Positions 1 through 8,935 of a DNA stretch of 64,000 bases are shown in pieces. Made by a program: the position numbers and the translations under genes. Every line of letters starts with the position of its first letter. Positions within the stretch are counted from its first letter, which is position 1. A model generated the notes under the pieces. It did no database searches and was not told where the DNA came from. It saw only the letters and a program-made list of their open reading frames with translations. Origin of the DNA: Paenibacillus mesophilus (GTDB lineage: Bacteria; Bacillota; Bacilli; Paenibacillales; NBRC-103111); contig NZ_VCRA01000005.1 of NCBI RefSeq assembly GCF_005938385.1, positions 124,001 to 188,000 of the forward strand. Direction: 5' to 3'.

Positions 1-111
1 CGTTCGGCATGCCTTCACGGTATTGTAGAAGTGAACGGCTGGAAAATGTTGCTGCAGCTAGAAAGATTGCGCTACAGGGGGACGTTGTTATTTGTACTTT
101 TGCATTTTGCC

Positions 112-163
112 GGAAAAAGACAAAAGCGAAGCCCGCGGCGCCCTAAGGCCCTCGAAGCTTCGC
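112..163 (-). terminator. Intrinsic terminator of the alpha/beta hydrolase gene
   Basis: On the minus strand, arms GCGAAGC and GCTTCGC (157-163 and 126-132) close a GC-rich hairpin followed by a T-rich tract, just past the hydrolase stop codon. Bases 1-111 show no gene I can support. Confidence 0.7.
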
Positions 164-204
164 AAAAGGTAAACGACAGCCGATTATTCCGTTAGCCGGT
201 CAAG

Positions 205-1257
205 TTATATGGCGGTACTTCTCAAGGCTGATCCATGCAACACATGCTCGATCAAGATTCGTTCGTTCGCCTTGGCATCGTCGGGATGGAACGCATGAGA
301 AGATTTGGGCGCCCAGAAAAACTTCTTGCCGTAAGGCGCCTCCAAATTCTCGAAGTAACGGAACGCCAGCTCCGGCATGACGTGCTTCTCCTGAGATCCG
401 TGTATGAACACGACCGGCACCTCTACTCTCCGCACCTCGGAGAAAAAGTCGAAGCTGTTCAAGTCTCGCAGCATTTCATCGGTATAGGCAAGTTTGAAGC
501 CCGATACAAAAGATTGAAACACATCCTTCAGCGAGTAGTCGGGCGATTTCAGCATAATCCGGAGCGTCTTATAGAACGTAGCGGAGTTATTGTCGCCGGC
601 GTCGTGAAACATCGAATTATTTCGGATCAGCCATTTTCTTATAACGGACCACTGCTTGAAGCTCTCGAGGTACGGCGGCTCGCCCACCTCCGACAATTCC
701 TTCAGCATTCCGGAGTGGTCCGTCCGCTTCGCTTTGTCGAGCAGCCAGTTGTAGCACAGCTTATCGTTCTCGACCCAATTCGTAATTTGCGAGAAAGCGG
801 TATAGGAGTGAAACTTCTCGGGATGCCGGTGTATGAGCGGCAAACCGATAACGCTTCCCCAGGAGTGAGCCGCCAGATGGATTCTAGGCTGCCCGAATCG
901 CGACCGCAACTGATCGGATAATTGTGCGGCGTCGCGTATAAACTGCTCCAGATGCATCGTTTGCTTCGGAATATGCTTCGAATACGACTTTCCCGTTCCG
1001 CGCTGATCCCAGTACACGACCGTAAAATGCTTCACCAGCTCCTTCGTGCAAGTGATCAGGGCATAATCCGTCCCCCGGCACGAAACGCCCGGAACCGGCA
1101 TGCTCGGACCACCGTGAATGAACAGCAATACCGGGTTGGCGGGATTATGGCTTTGAATTAGAATCGACTGCATGACGCCGCCGATTTCGAGCTTCTCGAT
1201 CGTATTGATACCGTGGACCGGGATCGAATAATCATTGTTTTTGCCCATAAAGATCAT
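205..1257 (-). CDS. Alpha/beta hydrolase, prolyl-iminopeptidase-like (S33 type)
   Basis: The sequence shows an alpha/beta-hydrolase fold: an oxyanion-type HGGP near residue 48, DQRGTGKS near residue 84, a nucleophile elbow HSWGS with the serine near residue 132, and a C-terminal catalytic-type histidine in KSSHAF. The HGGP plus DQRG pattern is known from prolyl iminopeptidases and related cytosolic esterases; the substrate cannot be read from sequence. I chose the ATG at 1257 because AGAAGGTG lies six bases upstream; a GTG at 1266 would overlap that ribosome site. The gene starts 13 bases after the TetR-like gene and is probably its co-transcribed target. No signal peptide is visible. Confidence 0.85.
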   Translation of the reverse strand: MIFMGKNNDYSIPVHGINTIEKLEIGGVMQSILIQSHNPANPVLLFIHGGPSMPVPGVSCRGTDYALITCTKELVKHFTVVYWDQRGTGKSYSKHIPKQTMHLEQFIRDAAQLSDQLRSRFGQPRIHLAAHSWGSVIGLPLIHRHPEKFHSYTAFSQITNWVENDKLCYNWLLDKAKRTDHSGMLKELSEVGEPPYLESFKQWSVIRKWLIRNNSMFHDAGDNNSATFYKTLRIMLKSPDYSLKDVFQSFVSGFKLAYTDEMLRDLNSFDFFSEVRRVEVPVVFIHGSQEKHVMPELAFRYFENLEAPYGKKFFWAPKSSHAFHPDDAKANERILIEHVLHGSALRSTAI

Positions 1258-1269
1258 AACGAACACCTT

Positions 1270-1872
1270 CTATACTCGTATACGTTCGATAAAAAAAGCG
1301 GCATGCTCATACAGCTGCGCCTCCAGCTCCGATGTATCCTTGTTATCAAACTTCAATATCTGGTATTCCATGAACATCGCGAACACAGGGTACTGGTACT
1401 CTCTAGCCAGCGTCTTGGGACGGAGGCTGCGAATCTTCCCCGCCTCGATCATTTTGCCGAACATGACCTCCAGAAACCCGATGCTTTGCCCAAAAACGTC
1501 CTGCAGCAATATTTCCCTCGCCCTTTGGTGACTGAACTGCTCGATGTACAAAATTCTCGATATTCTCGACATCTCCGGATGATCCGCAATATGCGTTTTG
1601 TAGTTTTCGATCCCTTTGCGTAAAAACGCTTCCGGAGTCATCGCGATCAGGATGTCTTCCATCATCGCCGGAGGGGGGAAAATTTTCTTGTATCCTTCCT
1701 GGAACCGAGCGAATATCGTCAGCAGTATATCTTCCTTATTCTTGAAATGATAATACAGCGTACTTTCTTTAATCCCCACTACGCCTGTAATATCCCTTAT
1801 GGAAACGGAGCTGTAGCCTTGCCGGGAGAACAGGTCGATGGAAGTTTCCAGAATACGGTCTTTCGTATTCAC
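1270..1872 (-). CDS. TetR/AcrR family transcriptional regulator
   Basis: About 200 residues with the usual TetR layout. The N-terminal helix-turn-helix spans roughly residues 5-50 and includes IRDITGVVGIKESTLYYHF, where a YYHF-type recognition helix is standard for the family. A variable ligand-binding C-terminal half follows. I prefer the GTG start at 1872, preceded by AGGGGTGAT, over an upstream ATG that would lie beyond the promoter -10. The gene is first in a two-gene unit with the hydrolase, and a perfect inverted repeat sits between its promoter elements, which implies autoregulation. The ligand is unknown. Confidence 0.88.
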   Translation of the reverse strand: MNTKDRILETSIDLFSRQGYSSVSIRDITGVVGIKESTLYYHFKNKEDILLTIFARFQEGYKKIFPPPAMMEDILIAMTPEAFLRKGIENYKTHIADHPEMSRISRILYIEQFSHQRAREILLQDVFGQSIGFLEVMFGKMIEAGKIRSLRPKTLAREYQYPVFAMFMEYQILKFDNKDTSELEAQLYEHAAFFIERIRV

Positions 1873-1891
1873 AAGATCACCCCTGTCGCAT

Positions 1892-1920
1892 ATTCTAACG
1901 AACGTTAGATAGTACGTCAA
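1892..1920 (-). promoter_or_regulatory. Promoter with embedded TetR-type operator
   Basis: On the minus strand a -35 TTGACG (1915-1920) and a -10 TAGAAT (1892-1897) are separated by exactly 17 bases. A perfect inverted repeat, TCTAACG-AA-CGTTAGA (1894-1909), overlaps the -10 and fills the spacer. A repressor bound there would block RNA polymerase. Confidence 0.8.
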
Positions 1921-1931
1921 CATCTATTATC

Positions 1932-1961
1932 CAAAAAAAAAGACCGCTAGCCACAGCGGTC
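1932..1961 (-). terminator. Terminator of the ABC exporter operon
   Basis: Arms GACCGCT and AGCGGTC (1942-1948, 1955-1961) form a hairpin followed on the minus strand by nine T residues, downstream of the permease stop codon. Confidence 0.9.
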
Positions 1962-1991
1962 ATCAGAAATGTATATTGGTTCTCACGCAAA

Positions 1992-2972
1992 CTAATAGAC
2001 GTCTCTTCTCGTAAACGAAACGAATGAAACCGCCAGCGCCAAAGCTCCCCACACCAGCAGCACCATCAAAGAAAAGCCCAAAGACATGCCTTCGATCGGC
2101 GGAGCCGCATTATGGAGGTAATCGATCAGCTTCAGGTTGACCATGAACAAATATTTCGCCGATTCCCACGAAGCGATCATCGAGCTCAGTATCGTTCCGG
2201 CTATGAGACACGACAGCATGATCCCCATGACCGCCGCGGTGCTGCGCAGCAGAACGGACAGCATGAATGTAATCGTAGCGACGACGGTCGAAACGAACCA
2301 CGCGAGACCGAGCTCCATCCCAATAAATTGCCACTGGGACACCTGCTGCACACCCGACACATCGAGCAGTCCGTCATCGACCGCAAATCCGATAAGAACC
2401 GGCGCCGTCCAGCCGCTAAAGCCGAACACCGCCCCTGAAATGACGGCCGACAGCAGGCCGAACGTCAAAATAATCATCGACACGGAAAGCAGCAGCGCCA
2501 AATATTTGCTCAGCAATATTCGCCATCTCTTTACCGACCGCGTCAGCAGCACTTTCATCGTCCCAGCGCTATGCTCGGAAGATACCAGATCGGCGGCCAA
2601 CACCATCATCATTAGCGGCAGCAGCAAATTGATGCTGTTCTCCACGAATCCCCTCACGAAAGTCGGGGCACCCGGCTCGGACGGATTGATATCATGGTCC
2701 AAATAATACCTCTGCTGGGCGACGCGAATCGCCAATTCTTTACGAGCTTCTTCCGTCGTGCGGCTGTTCTTCATCCGGTTCTCCCAACTGAAGATCCGCT
2801 GCTCCAAGGCGATGCGCCAATTCACTTCGCCGACGCGCTTTCGGTTCTCCTCCGCCTGCCGGTACTGCGCATAAGTAAACACGGAAATGAGCACTCCGAG
2901 AATTAGCGAGACTACGAGCAGCTTTCGTTTGCCGGTCAGCTTCACCATTTCGTTATAGACCAGATTAATCAA
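1992..2972 (-). CDS. ABC-2 type transporter permease
   Basis: A 326-residue membrane protein with about six hydrophobic spans: one near residues 18-36, then a long extracellular loop to about residue 105, then spans near 110-128, 150-180, 225-245, 250-265 and 303-322. This is the ABC-2 permease pattern used by drug, peptide or lipid exporters. Its start codon lies inside the end of the upstream ATPase gene (8-base overlap), so the two are translationally coupled and form one exporter. The substrate is not evident; BcrB-like and antimicrobial-peptide transporters are plausible relatives. Confidence 0.85.
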   Translation of the reverse strand: MINLVYNEMVKLTGKRKLLVVSLILGVLISVFTYAQYRQAEENRKRVGEVNWRIALEQRIFSWENRMKNSRTTEEARKELAIRVAQQRYYLDHDINPSEPGAPTFVRGFVENSINLLLPLMMMVLAADLVSSEHSAGTMKVLLTRSVKRWRILLSKYLALLLSVSMIILTFGLLSAVISGAVFGFSGWTAPVLIGFAVDDGLLDVSGVQQVSQWQFIGMELGLAWFVSTVVATITFMLSVLLRSTAAVMGIMLSCLIAGTILSSMIASWESAKYLFMVNLKLIDYLHNAAPPIEGMSLGFSLMVLLVWGALALAVSFVSFTRRDVY

Positions 2973-3876
2973 TGCCGTGCCCTCCCGTCAGCTCGATAAA
3001 CAAATCCTCCAACGAGGGCAGCTTGCGGCTCATCTCCAGCACGGTCACGCCCGCTTCGACCAAAGCCCGGTTCCACAGCCCGACCTCGTTCTCGATATAC
3101 GGAGTGATCACGACATCCCCTTCCTGCTTTACCGAATCGCTAAGCTGCTGCAGCACTTGTGTTCCCTTCGGCAAAGGAGACAGTCGCCAGCTTACCCGCT
3201 CCTGCTGAGCCAGCAAACTCTGAACCGTGCCTACCCGGACGACTTGACCTTTGGATATGATGGCGACACGGTCGCACATGAGCTGAATCTCGCTCAGCAA
3301 ATGACTCGAGACGAGCACGCTCAAGCCTTCCTTCTCGGCCAAATAGCGGATGAATTCCCGCATCTCGCGAATGCCGGACGGGTCCAGACCGTTAGTCGGC
3401 TCATCCAGAATAAGCACTTTCGGCTTGCCGAGCAAAGCTTGCGCGATGCCTAGCCTTTGACGCATGCCGAGCGAATACGTTTTCACCTTATCGTGAATGC
3501 GCGCGGTCAATCCGACCAGGTTCACTACTTCCGTAATGCGCGCCTCGTCAATCCCGTTCATCATCCGGGCAAAATATTGCAAGTTGCTCCATCCGCTCAA
3601 ATATTTGTACGACTCCGGATTTTCTACGATGCAGCCCATATTCCCCATCGCTTCCGGGAACTGTTTATGAATATCGTAGCCGCATATGCGTATCGTACCC
3701 GCCGTCGGTTTGATCAGCCCGACCAGCATACGGATCGTCGTTGTTTTACCGGCGCCGTTAGGCCCGAGAAAACCAAATACCTCTCCGCGTTTCAGCTCGA
3801 AATCGATGCTTCGAATAATTTCCCGCTTCCCGATCACTTTCTTCAAGCCCTGCACCGATAAAGTTATCTCGCTCAT
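2965..3876 (-). CDS. ABC transporter ATP-binding protein
   Basis: A 303-residue nucleotide-binding subunit with Walker A GPNGAGKT near residue 38, the ABC signature YSLGMRQRLG near residue 138, Walker B VLILDEPTNGLDP near residue 158 and the switch histidine in VLVSSHLL. The single-domain layout with a C-terminal extension of about 80 residues resembles BcrA/YxlF-type exporters. It partners with the overlapping permease gene downstream. The SGNH hydrolase gene ends 12 bases upstream, so the three genes form one operon on the minus strand. Confidence 0.92.
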   Translation of the reverse strand: MSEITLSVQGLKKVIGKREIIRSIDFELKRGEVFGFLGPNGAGKTTTIRMLVGLIKPTAGTIRICGYDIHKQFPEAMGNMGCIVENPESYKYLSGWSNLQYFARMMNGIDEARITEVVNLVGLTARIHDKVKTYSLGMRQRLGIAQALLGKPKVLILDEPTNGLDPSGIREMREFIRYLAEKEGLSVLVSSHLLSEIQLMCDRVAIISKGQVVRVGTVQSLLAQQERVSWRLSPLPKGTQVLQQLSDSVKQEGDVVITPYIENEVGLWNRALVEAGVTVLEMSRKLPSLEDLFIELTGGHGID

Positions 3877-3888
3877 AGTATCACCACC

Positions 3889-4680
3889 CTACCATTTCAT
3901 CAAAGCAGCTACCCGGTCCCCGATCAAACGGTAACCGGCGGCATTAGGGTGGAACAAGTCTCTTGCCAGCACATCCTGCACCTTCAATTGGAACAAATCG
4001 AAAGTGGGAACGACGACGGTTTGCGGATATCGGCTTGCCGCTTCGGTGACCTTATAGTTCCAGTCTCTTACGATCTTGGTCGTGACAGCGCTATCCTTAA
4101 GTTCGATGAATGGGTTATACAAGCCGATCAGGAAAATAGTCGCGGCAGCGTTATGTTCCCGCAGCTGCTTCAGAATCGTGTCCAATTGGCGTAAAAATTC
4201 GTCTTGTATCCCTTTTACGTTTTTGTCGTCCAAATTGCCGAGCGTCTCGCCGCCGCGGAACAGATCGTTGCCGCCGATGCTGACTACGATGACGTTTGCG
4301 GCTTTGATTTGATTCTGAATATCGCTTTTCTGGACAAGCGAAACCAACTGAGCGGAGGTTTGCCCGTTTACACCGTAATTTTCTACTGTAATCGGCTGCT
4401 TCGACTTCTCCTTGAGTCGATCGAGCATATAGCCGACATAGCCTTTGCCCGCCGGGTCTCCGGTCCCTCTCGTTAAAGAATCGCCTAAAGCGAGCAGCCG
4501 GAAGCTTCCGTCCTCCGAAATCGGCTTGGGAGGCTCGATTACGACCGCAGCCGGTACCGCCTGCGGAGCGGCCGACACATCATTGAAGTAGTAGAGGAGC
4601 GTCATGGCAAGCCCCCCTACCCATACAAGCCCAAAAAAGGCCGAGACGACCATGAGCCACTGCACCGATCTTACCTTCAT
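3889..4680 (-). CDS. Membrane-anchored SGNH/GDSL hydrolase (lipase/acylhydrolase)
   Basis: A 263-residue protein with an N-terminal membrane span or uncleaved signal (residues about 8-31), so the catalytic domain should face outside. Block I is LLALGDSLTRGTG near residue 63, block III is VSIGGNDLF, and the Asp-His pair sits in DLFHPNAAGYRLIG near the C-terminus. This is the YpmR-like class of Bacillales GDSL acylhydrolases. It is the first gene of an operon with an ABC exporter, with ribosome site AAGGGAG. An envelope lipid or acylated substrate would fit, but that is inference. Confidence 0.88.
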   Translation of the reverse strand: MKVRSVQWLMVVSAFFGLVWVGGLAMTLLYYFNDVSAAPQAVPAAVVIEPPKPISEDGSFRLLALGDSLTRGTGDPAGKGYVGYMLDRLKEKSKQPITVENYGVNGQTSAQLVSLVQKSDIQNQIKAANVIVVSIGGNDLFRGGETLGNLDDKNVKGIQDEFLRQLDTILKQLREHNAAATIFLIGLYNPFIELKDSAVTTKIVRDWNYKVTEAASRYPQTVVVPTFDLFQLKVQDVLARDLFHPNAAGYRLIGDRVAALMKW

Positions 4681-4833
4681 CGCGCACTCCCTTCTAATTA
4701 TCGCTATTTGCCCTATTTTATTAGTCTAGCATACGAAGCTGAAAAGAAGCTTAAACAGATATTGTAAACGCGTTCTTCCTTCCGAATTTTTTATTTTATC
4801 ATATTAATATTTAACTCTGTGAAATCAATTTTG

Positions 4834-4847
4834 GATTTGCGCAAATC
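4834..4847. repeat. Perfect 14-bp palindrome in an AT-rich intergenic region
   Basis: GATTTGC followed directly by GCAAATC forms a perfect palindrome, flanked on both sides by ATATTAAT-like tracts. It lies between the SGNH operon and the terminator of the first GT2 gene. It could be a protein-binding site; I know no regulator for it. Confidence 0.4.
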
Positions 4848-4865
4848 GATAATATTAATGACATT

Positions 4866-4891
4866 AACAAAGAAAACCGCCTACGGCGGTT
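4866..4891 (-). terminator. Terminator of the first GT2 gene
   Basis: Arms AACCGCC and GGCGGTT around a TAC loop, followed on the minus strand by a T-rich tract, just past the glycosyltransferase stop codon. Confidence 0.85.
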
Positions 4892-4896
4892 CATGT

Positions 4897-5883
4897 TTAC
4901 AAACTGAATAGGTTCCGGTTCAAGGTCAATCCTTGTTCCAGGAAGAAACGGGTCAGCTCGCTCCGTTCCTGCTTCTGAAGCAAGAGGATTCCATCTATTC
5001 GACCCTCGTTCAAAAGAGCGGCAGCCTGCTCCGGGTGTTTGGCGTTCTTTGACGAGTCGAAGTAATAGTGAATGCGCACTGGGCAGTGAGGAAACACCTT
5101 GCGCGCGATATCCCTGGTGAGCTTCCTGTTTGCAAAAACGGCAAATCGGGGCTCCATGGCAAGATGCGAGTATTCGAATTCGCGAAGGCGCCGAATGCAG
5201 CAGCGAAGCTTCTCCATATAAGTTCTCGCTCCGTTCCGGCGGGAAAGGGAGTCGGAATGGATTCTGTACTGATATAGCACCTGCTCCACCTTTTCGATCG
5301 GACCGATCTGAAAAAGTCTAAGCCAAAGGTCGTAATCGTAAGCTATCCGATATGTCGGATCGTAGCCCCCTGCTTTGAGAAAAGCTTCTTTCGAAAACAA
5401 CGAGCTTCCATGACACATCGGACAGACGAGGTAGCGGTTCCGGTAAAGCTGCTCCCCTCCCGTGCCAAAGTTGAGATTCGTCTCGGCTCTTCGAAGCTGG
5501 ACCGGATCGACGCCGTTCCCGCCTATGCAAGCAATCCGCGAGCCTACTGCGACAAGCTCGGGACGTTTTCGGATATAGTCGGCTTGAACAGACAGCCTCT
5601 CCGGCATGCTTATGTCATCGGCATCGTGAATGGCAATCCAATCTCCATCCGCTTTTCCTACAGCGAAGTTCAATATTTTGGCGGCTCCGTGGTTCGCCGT
5701 TCGTCGGATTTTTTTCACCCGAGAGTCGGCAATTGTGCCGAGAATTTCCGGCGTACGGTCCGTCGACCCGTCGTCGACGACGATGAGCTCGAAATTATCG
5801 TAAGTTTGTGCCAAGACACTGTTAACGGCTTGCTCCAAGTATCGTTCCCCGTTATAGACCGCCATCACTACGGATATTTTCAT
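4897..5883 (-). CDS. Family 2 glycosyltransferase (GT-A fold), copy 1
   Basis: A cytosolic GT2 enzyme of about 328 residues. The start KISVVMAVYNGERYL is the canonical nucleotide-sugar binding strand, followed by VVDDGSTDRT and the metal-binding DXD-type IHDADD near residue 86. A conserved acceptor-region motif, YDYDLWLRL, sits near residue 185. I chose the second of two tandem ATGs (5883) because GGGGGTG lies five bases upstream. It is a clear paralog of the gene at 7750-8745, sharing the order of all these motifs and the C-terminal domain. The sugar and acceptor are unknown. Confidence 0.9.
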   Translation of the reverse strand: MKISVVMAVYNGERYLEQAVNSVLAQTYDNFELIVVDDGSTDRTPEILGTIADSRVKKIRRTANHGAAKILNFAVGKADGDWIAIHDADDISMPERLSVQADYIRKRPELVAVGSRIACIGGNGVDPVQLRRAETNLNFGTGGEQLYRNRYLVCPMCHGSSLFSKEAFLKAGGYDPTYRIAYDYDLWLRLFQIGPIEKVEQVLYQYRIHSDSLSRRNGARTYMEKLRCCIRRLREFEYSHLAMEPRFAVFANRKLTRDIARKVFPHCPVRIHYYFDSSKNAKHPEQAAALLNEGRIDGILLLQKQERSELTRFFLEQGLTLNRNLFSL

Positions 5884-6043
5884 CATTGCACCCCCAATCT
5901 CGGTCAATCAGTTTCATTACCTTATTCACTCAGCCCCTCTACGTTGTGGACGTATCTCAAATGTCTCTGTCCAATCCTGTCGAGATTCACAGCATATGAT
6001 ACTAAAGTATCCCTCATCCCATTTATAAAAGGAGGATCAGGTT

Positions 6044-6835
6044 ATGTCTCACACTCATCCGATCCGGAGCAATACGCGCATTGATATTGTCATTCCGGTC
6101 GCTCCGAAAGACGCGGCCGTGCTGCCATATACGATAGAAGGCGCGAGACGAAACATCCTTCATCCGATCGGTAAAATCGCTATCGTCGCTCCGAATGATC
6201 GCGGCATCAGAAAATTGTGCGAACAGTACAAGTGCGTGTTCTTTGATGAGGCCGCTGTCGTTCCGATCGCCAAGAACAAGATCGACTACTCCGTAAACGG
6301 GATAGACAGATCAGGCTGGTTATTCCAGCAGCTCATCAAATTTAGCGGGAATGTCGTTTGCAGTGAGGAGCATTATCTCGTCATAGACGCCGACACCGTA
6401 TTCATCCGTCCGAACGTTTTCATGGAAAACGGCAAAACGGTGTTTCACTATGCGGACGAACATCATTTGCCGTATTTTGTCGCCTATGAAAAGCTGCTGG
6501 GTCAAAAGGCGGTTTCTGCCAAATCGTTTATCACGCACTATATGCTCTTTGAAAAATCGAAGGTGGAGCTGCTAAAGAAAACGATCGAGGAACGGTTCAA
6601 AATCGCCTGGTACGAAGCGATCCTGCAGCATGCGGATCGTTCCCACACTTCAGGCTTTTCCGATTACGAGACGTACGGCAACTTCGTATTGTCCCGCTTT
6701 CCCGGTCAGATGGTCATGAAGTATTGGCACAATTACAGCTTAAGTCGTTCGGTCACGAAGAAAACGATGCAGAACGGCATTCCGAAACTCGCGGCCAAGT
6801 ATAACACCGTATCGTTCCATAGCTGGAACCAGTAA
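6044..6835 (+). CDS. DUF6492-like putative glycosyltransferase
   Basis: A 263-residue protein without a signal peptide, preceded by a strong AAGGAGG site. The opening RIDIVIPVAPKDAAVLPYTI and the central HYLVIDADTVFI (a DxD motif near residue 118) resemble GT-A nucleotide-sugar transferases of the DUF6492 type. The C-terminal half contains conserved aromatic and His positions (HYADEHH, SFHSWNQ). It lies 29 bases before the fucosyltransferase-like gene in the same direction, so both probably act on the same glycan. Family assignment is from recognition; activity is inferred. Confidence 0.65.
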   Translation: MSHTHPIRSNTRIDIVIPVAPKDAAVLPYTIEGARRNILHPIGKIAIVAPNDRGIRKLCEQYKCVFFDEAAVVPIAKNKIDYSVNGIDRSGWLFQQLIKFSGNVVCSEEHYLVIDADTVFIRPNVFMENGKTVFHYADEHHLPYFVAYEKLLGQKAVSAKSFITHYMLFEKSKVELLKKTIEERFKIAWYEAILQHADRSHTSGFSDYETYGNFVLSRFPGQMVMKYWHNYSLSRSVTKKTMQNGIPKLAAKYNTVSFHSWNQ

Positions 6836-6864
6836 TCGGTTATGACCGGCGGGGAGGAATTGCA

Positions 6865-7710
6865 ATGCACCATCAAAGCGACACACCGGTAATCGCGATG
6901 TCAACCCTCGGCAGCAACGGTCGTTTCGGCAATCAGATCATCCAGTACGCGTTTCTTAAATTGTACGCGAACCGTTTCGGGTTGCGCGTGCAAACCCCTC
7001 ATTGGATCGGTTGCGATTTGTTCGGTCATCGCGATGAACCTATCGGCCGGAAATACCCCATAGTCCAGGAGGAGAGAATAAAAAATAAAGAAATGCTGCT
7101 TGCGGAGCCGCAACCGCGCCTGGTCAACGTGGACATCCAAGGCTACTTTCAATTTCACACCCGTTATTACGCGACTTATAAAACCTACTTTCGTTCCTTA
7201 TTCCATCCCGTATCTGAGGTAAGGACGGTCGCTAAGAAAGGTTTGCGCCGATTGCGCCGGAAAGGAAAAACAATAATCGGATTGCACTTGCGTAGAGGAG
7301 ACTTCCTTACCCGCCAGCAAACCGGAGCCGACAAAAAATTGTATTTTATACCGCCTAACGAATGGTATATCCGATGGCTTCAATCGGTTTGGCCTCAGGT
7401 TGAGAAGCCGGTCCTATATATTGCAAGCGACGCGCCGGATTCCGTTGTTTCGGATTTCTCCGCATTCAATCCCGTCACTTGGCGATGCTTGTTCGAACCG
7501 TTCCCGATTGCCGATTACTATATGGATCATTACGTCCTTAGCCATTGCGACATGCTGGCCATTAGCAGCAGCTCGTTCTCTTACACGGCCAGCATGCTCA
7601 ATAAACACGCCGCATTATTTGTTCGTCCCGATCAGATGCGCGGCGCACTCGCGCGATATAATCCTTGGAACAGCAGCATCAATCCGTGGATTCACCTAAT
7701 GGGGCTATAA
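6865..7710 (+). CDS. GT11 family alpha-1,2-fucosyltransferase-like protein
   Basis: A 281-residue protein with the three GT11 hallmarks: GRFGNQIIQYAF at residues 19-30, the GDP-fucose-binding HLRRGDF at 141-147, and SSSSFSYTASML at 234-245. GT11 enzymes transfer fucose from GDP-fucose, usually in alpha-1,2 linkage, onto surface glycans. The ribosome site is GGGGAGGA. Genes for GDP-fucose synthesis are not in the window, so the donor must be made elsewhere or may differ. It is the last gene of a two-gene unit that ends at a strong terminator. Confidence 0.88.
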   Translation: MHHQSDTPVIAMSTLGSNGRFGNQIIQYAFLKLYANRFGLRVQTPHWIGCDLFGHRDEPIGRKYPIVQEERIKNKEMLLAEPQPRLVNVDIQGYFQFHTRYYATYKTYFRSLFHPVSEVRTVAKKGLRRLRRKGKTIIGLHLRRGDFLTRQQTGADKKLYFIPPNEWYIRWLQSVWPQVEKPVLYIASDAPDSVVSDFSAFNPVTWRCLFEPFPIADYYMDHYVLSHCDMLAISSSSFSYTASMLNKHAALFVRPDQMRGALARYNPWNSSINPWIHLMGL

Positions 7711-7716
7711 TGACTA

Positions 7717-7746
7717 AAGCCGGTTTCATTAGAACCGGCTTTTTTT
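7717..7746 (+). terminator. Terminator between convergent glycosyltransferase genes
   Basis: Arms AGCCGGTT and AACCGGCT around a short loop, followed by seven T residues on the plus strand. It ends the fucosyltransferase unit four bases before the convergent GT2 gene ends. Confidence 0.92.
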
Positions 7747-7749
7747 CCT

Positions 7750-8745
7750 TTAAACCGTAAATAAGGTGCGGTTTATTTCCATTCCGTGCGCTTGAAACGA
7801 TTCGGTCATCTGTTGGATGGCCGCCTTATCAATCATTACACTTATAAGAACACCGTCTAATTTTTGGGCAGCGATCCAATCGATTACTTTGGGGATGTTA
7901 AGCACATAATTTCCATGAATATACACGGATACTCTGCAGCCGGTTGCAGGGACGATTATTCGTTTCAGATTGCTGCATAGCCACTGCGGAGCGAATACGG
8001 CGAAGCGCGGGCTGTCAATCGCATCGCCGTAGCATATTTTGCGGATCGAAATGAGAGCGCTCCTTAGTTTTTCATCATACGTATCGGTCCATTTCTTGTT
8101 GGAAAGCGAAGACGCATGCACCCGGTAATGATACAAAACTTTATTTACTTTGCCTATCGGACCGAGATCGATTAGACGGGTCCAAAGGTCGTAGTCGTAG
8201 GCGATTTTGTACTGCGGATTATAGCCCCCGGCCTTGATATACGCCTGTTTGGAGAAGACGACAGAACCATGGCATAACGGACAGGCGCTGAAGCGGCCCT
8301 CTTTGATTTGCTTCGGAGTCACATAGGAGTTGAAGGCAAGCTCGGTCGACTGAAGCAGCTGCCGGGGAAGCGGGGATTTCCCGAGAATACATTGGATAAG
8401 CGATCCAACCGCCACATGCCCGGGATGCTTGTGAATATATTTGGCTTGCTTCGCGAGTCTATCGGGATGGCTTATGTCATCCGCATCGTGGATCGCGATC
8501 CATTCCCCTCTCGCCATCCGTATGGCTACGTTTAGCGCATTTGCCGCCCCCCGGTTTTTCGGCAAGTGGAACACGCGGAATCGCCGGTCTTGAATTTGAT
8601 CCAATATATTTCGCGTACGGTCCGTAGATCCATCGTTTACAATAACGACTTCCATTTTTTTATACGTTTGCGCCTGGAGGCCATCTATTGCTTCTTGCAA
8701 ATACATCTCGCCATTGTGAACGGCCATCGCCACCGAGATAAGCAT
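7750..8745 (-). CDS. Family 2 glycosyltransferase (GT-A fold), copy 2
   Basis: A 331-residue GT2 enzyme that opens MLISVAMAVHNGEMYLQEAI, then IVNDGSTDRT and the DXD-type AIHDADDISHPDRL near residue 86, with YDYDLWTRL near residue 184. It is paralogous to the gene at 4897-5883 across its whole length, including the C-terminal region that ends in similar RTLF/RNLF-like residues. The two copies flank the DUF6492/GT11 pair, all presumably acting on one polysaccharide or glycoprotein glycan. The C-terminal third, after about residue 220, is a domain I cannot name. Confidence 0.9.
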   Translation of the reverse strand: MLISVAMAVHNGEMYLQEAIDGLQAQTYKKMEVVIVNDGSTDRTRNILDQIQDRRFRVFHLPKNRGAANALNVAIRMARGEWIAIHDADDISHPDRLAKQAKYIHKHPGHVAVGSLIQCILGKSPLPRQLLQSTELAFNSYVTPKQIKEGRFSACPLCHGSVVFSKQAYIKAGGYNPQYKIAYDYDLWTRLIDLGPIGKVNKVLYHYRVHASSLSNKKWTDTYDEKLRSALISIRKICYGDAIDSPRFAVFAPQWLCSNLKRIIVPATGCRVSVYIHGNYVLNIPKVIDWIAAQKLDGVLISVMIDKAAIQQMTESFQAHGMEINRTLFTV

Positions 8746-8935
8746 GTACGCTCTCCTTCCGATCAGTCGTAATGGGGTGCTACCACTATTTTATGATCGG
8801 TGCAAGGACTTGCCTTAGTCGGGTGACCGGTTGGCGGAAAATTGGTCGGCGCTTTGTTGAGCATAAGTCCAATCCGGGTTACCTATTCGGTCATAGCATA
8901 CTAGGAACGAATATGGGAGGGGGCTGATAACATCT

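Noticed and set aside
1..193. Open plus-strand frame at the left edge
   Set aside because: It has no start, ribosome site or recognisable residues and runs through the hydrolase terminator hairpin.
8890..8912. CATAGCATACTA resembling sporulation sigma-K or sigma-G -10 boxes before the methyltransferase gene
   Set aside because: No matching -35 element lies at the required distance.
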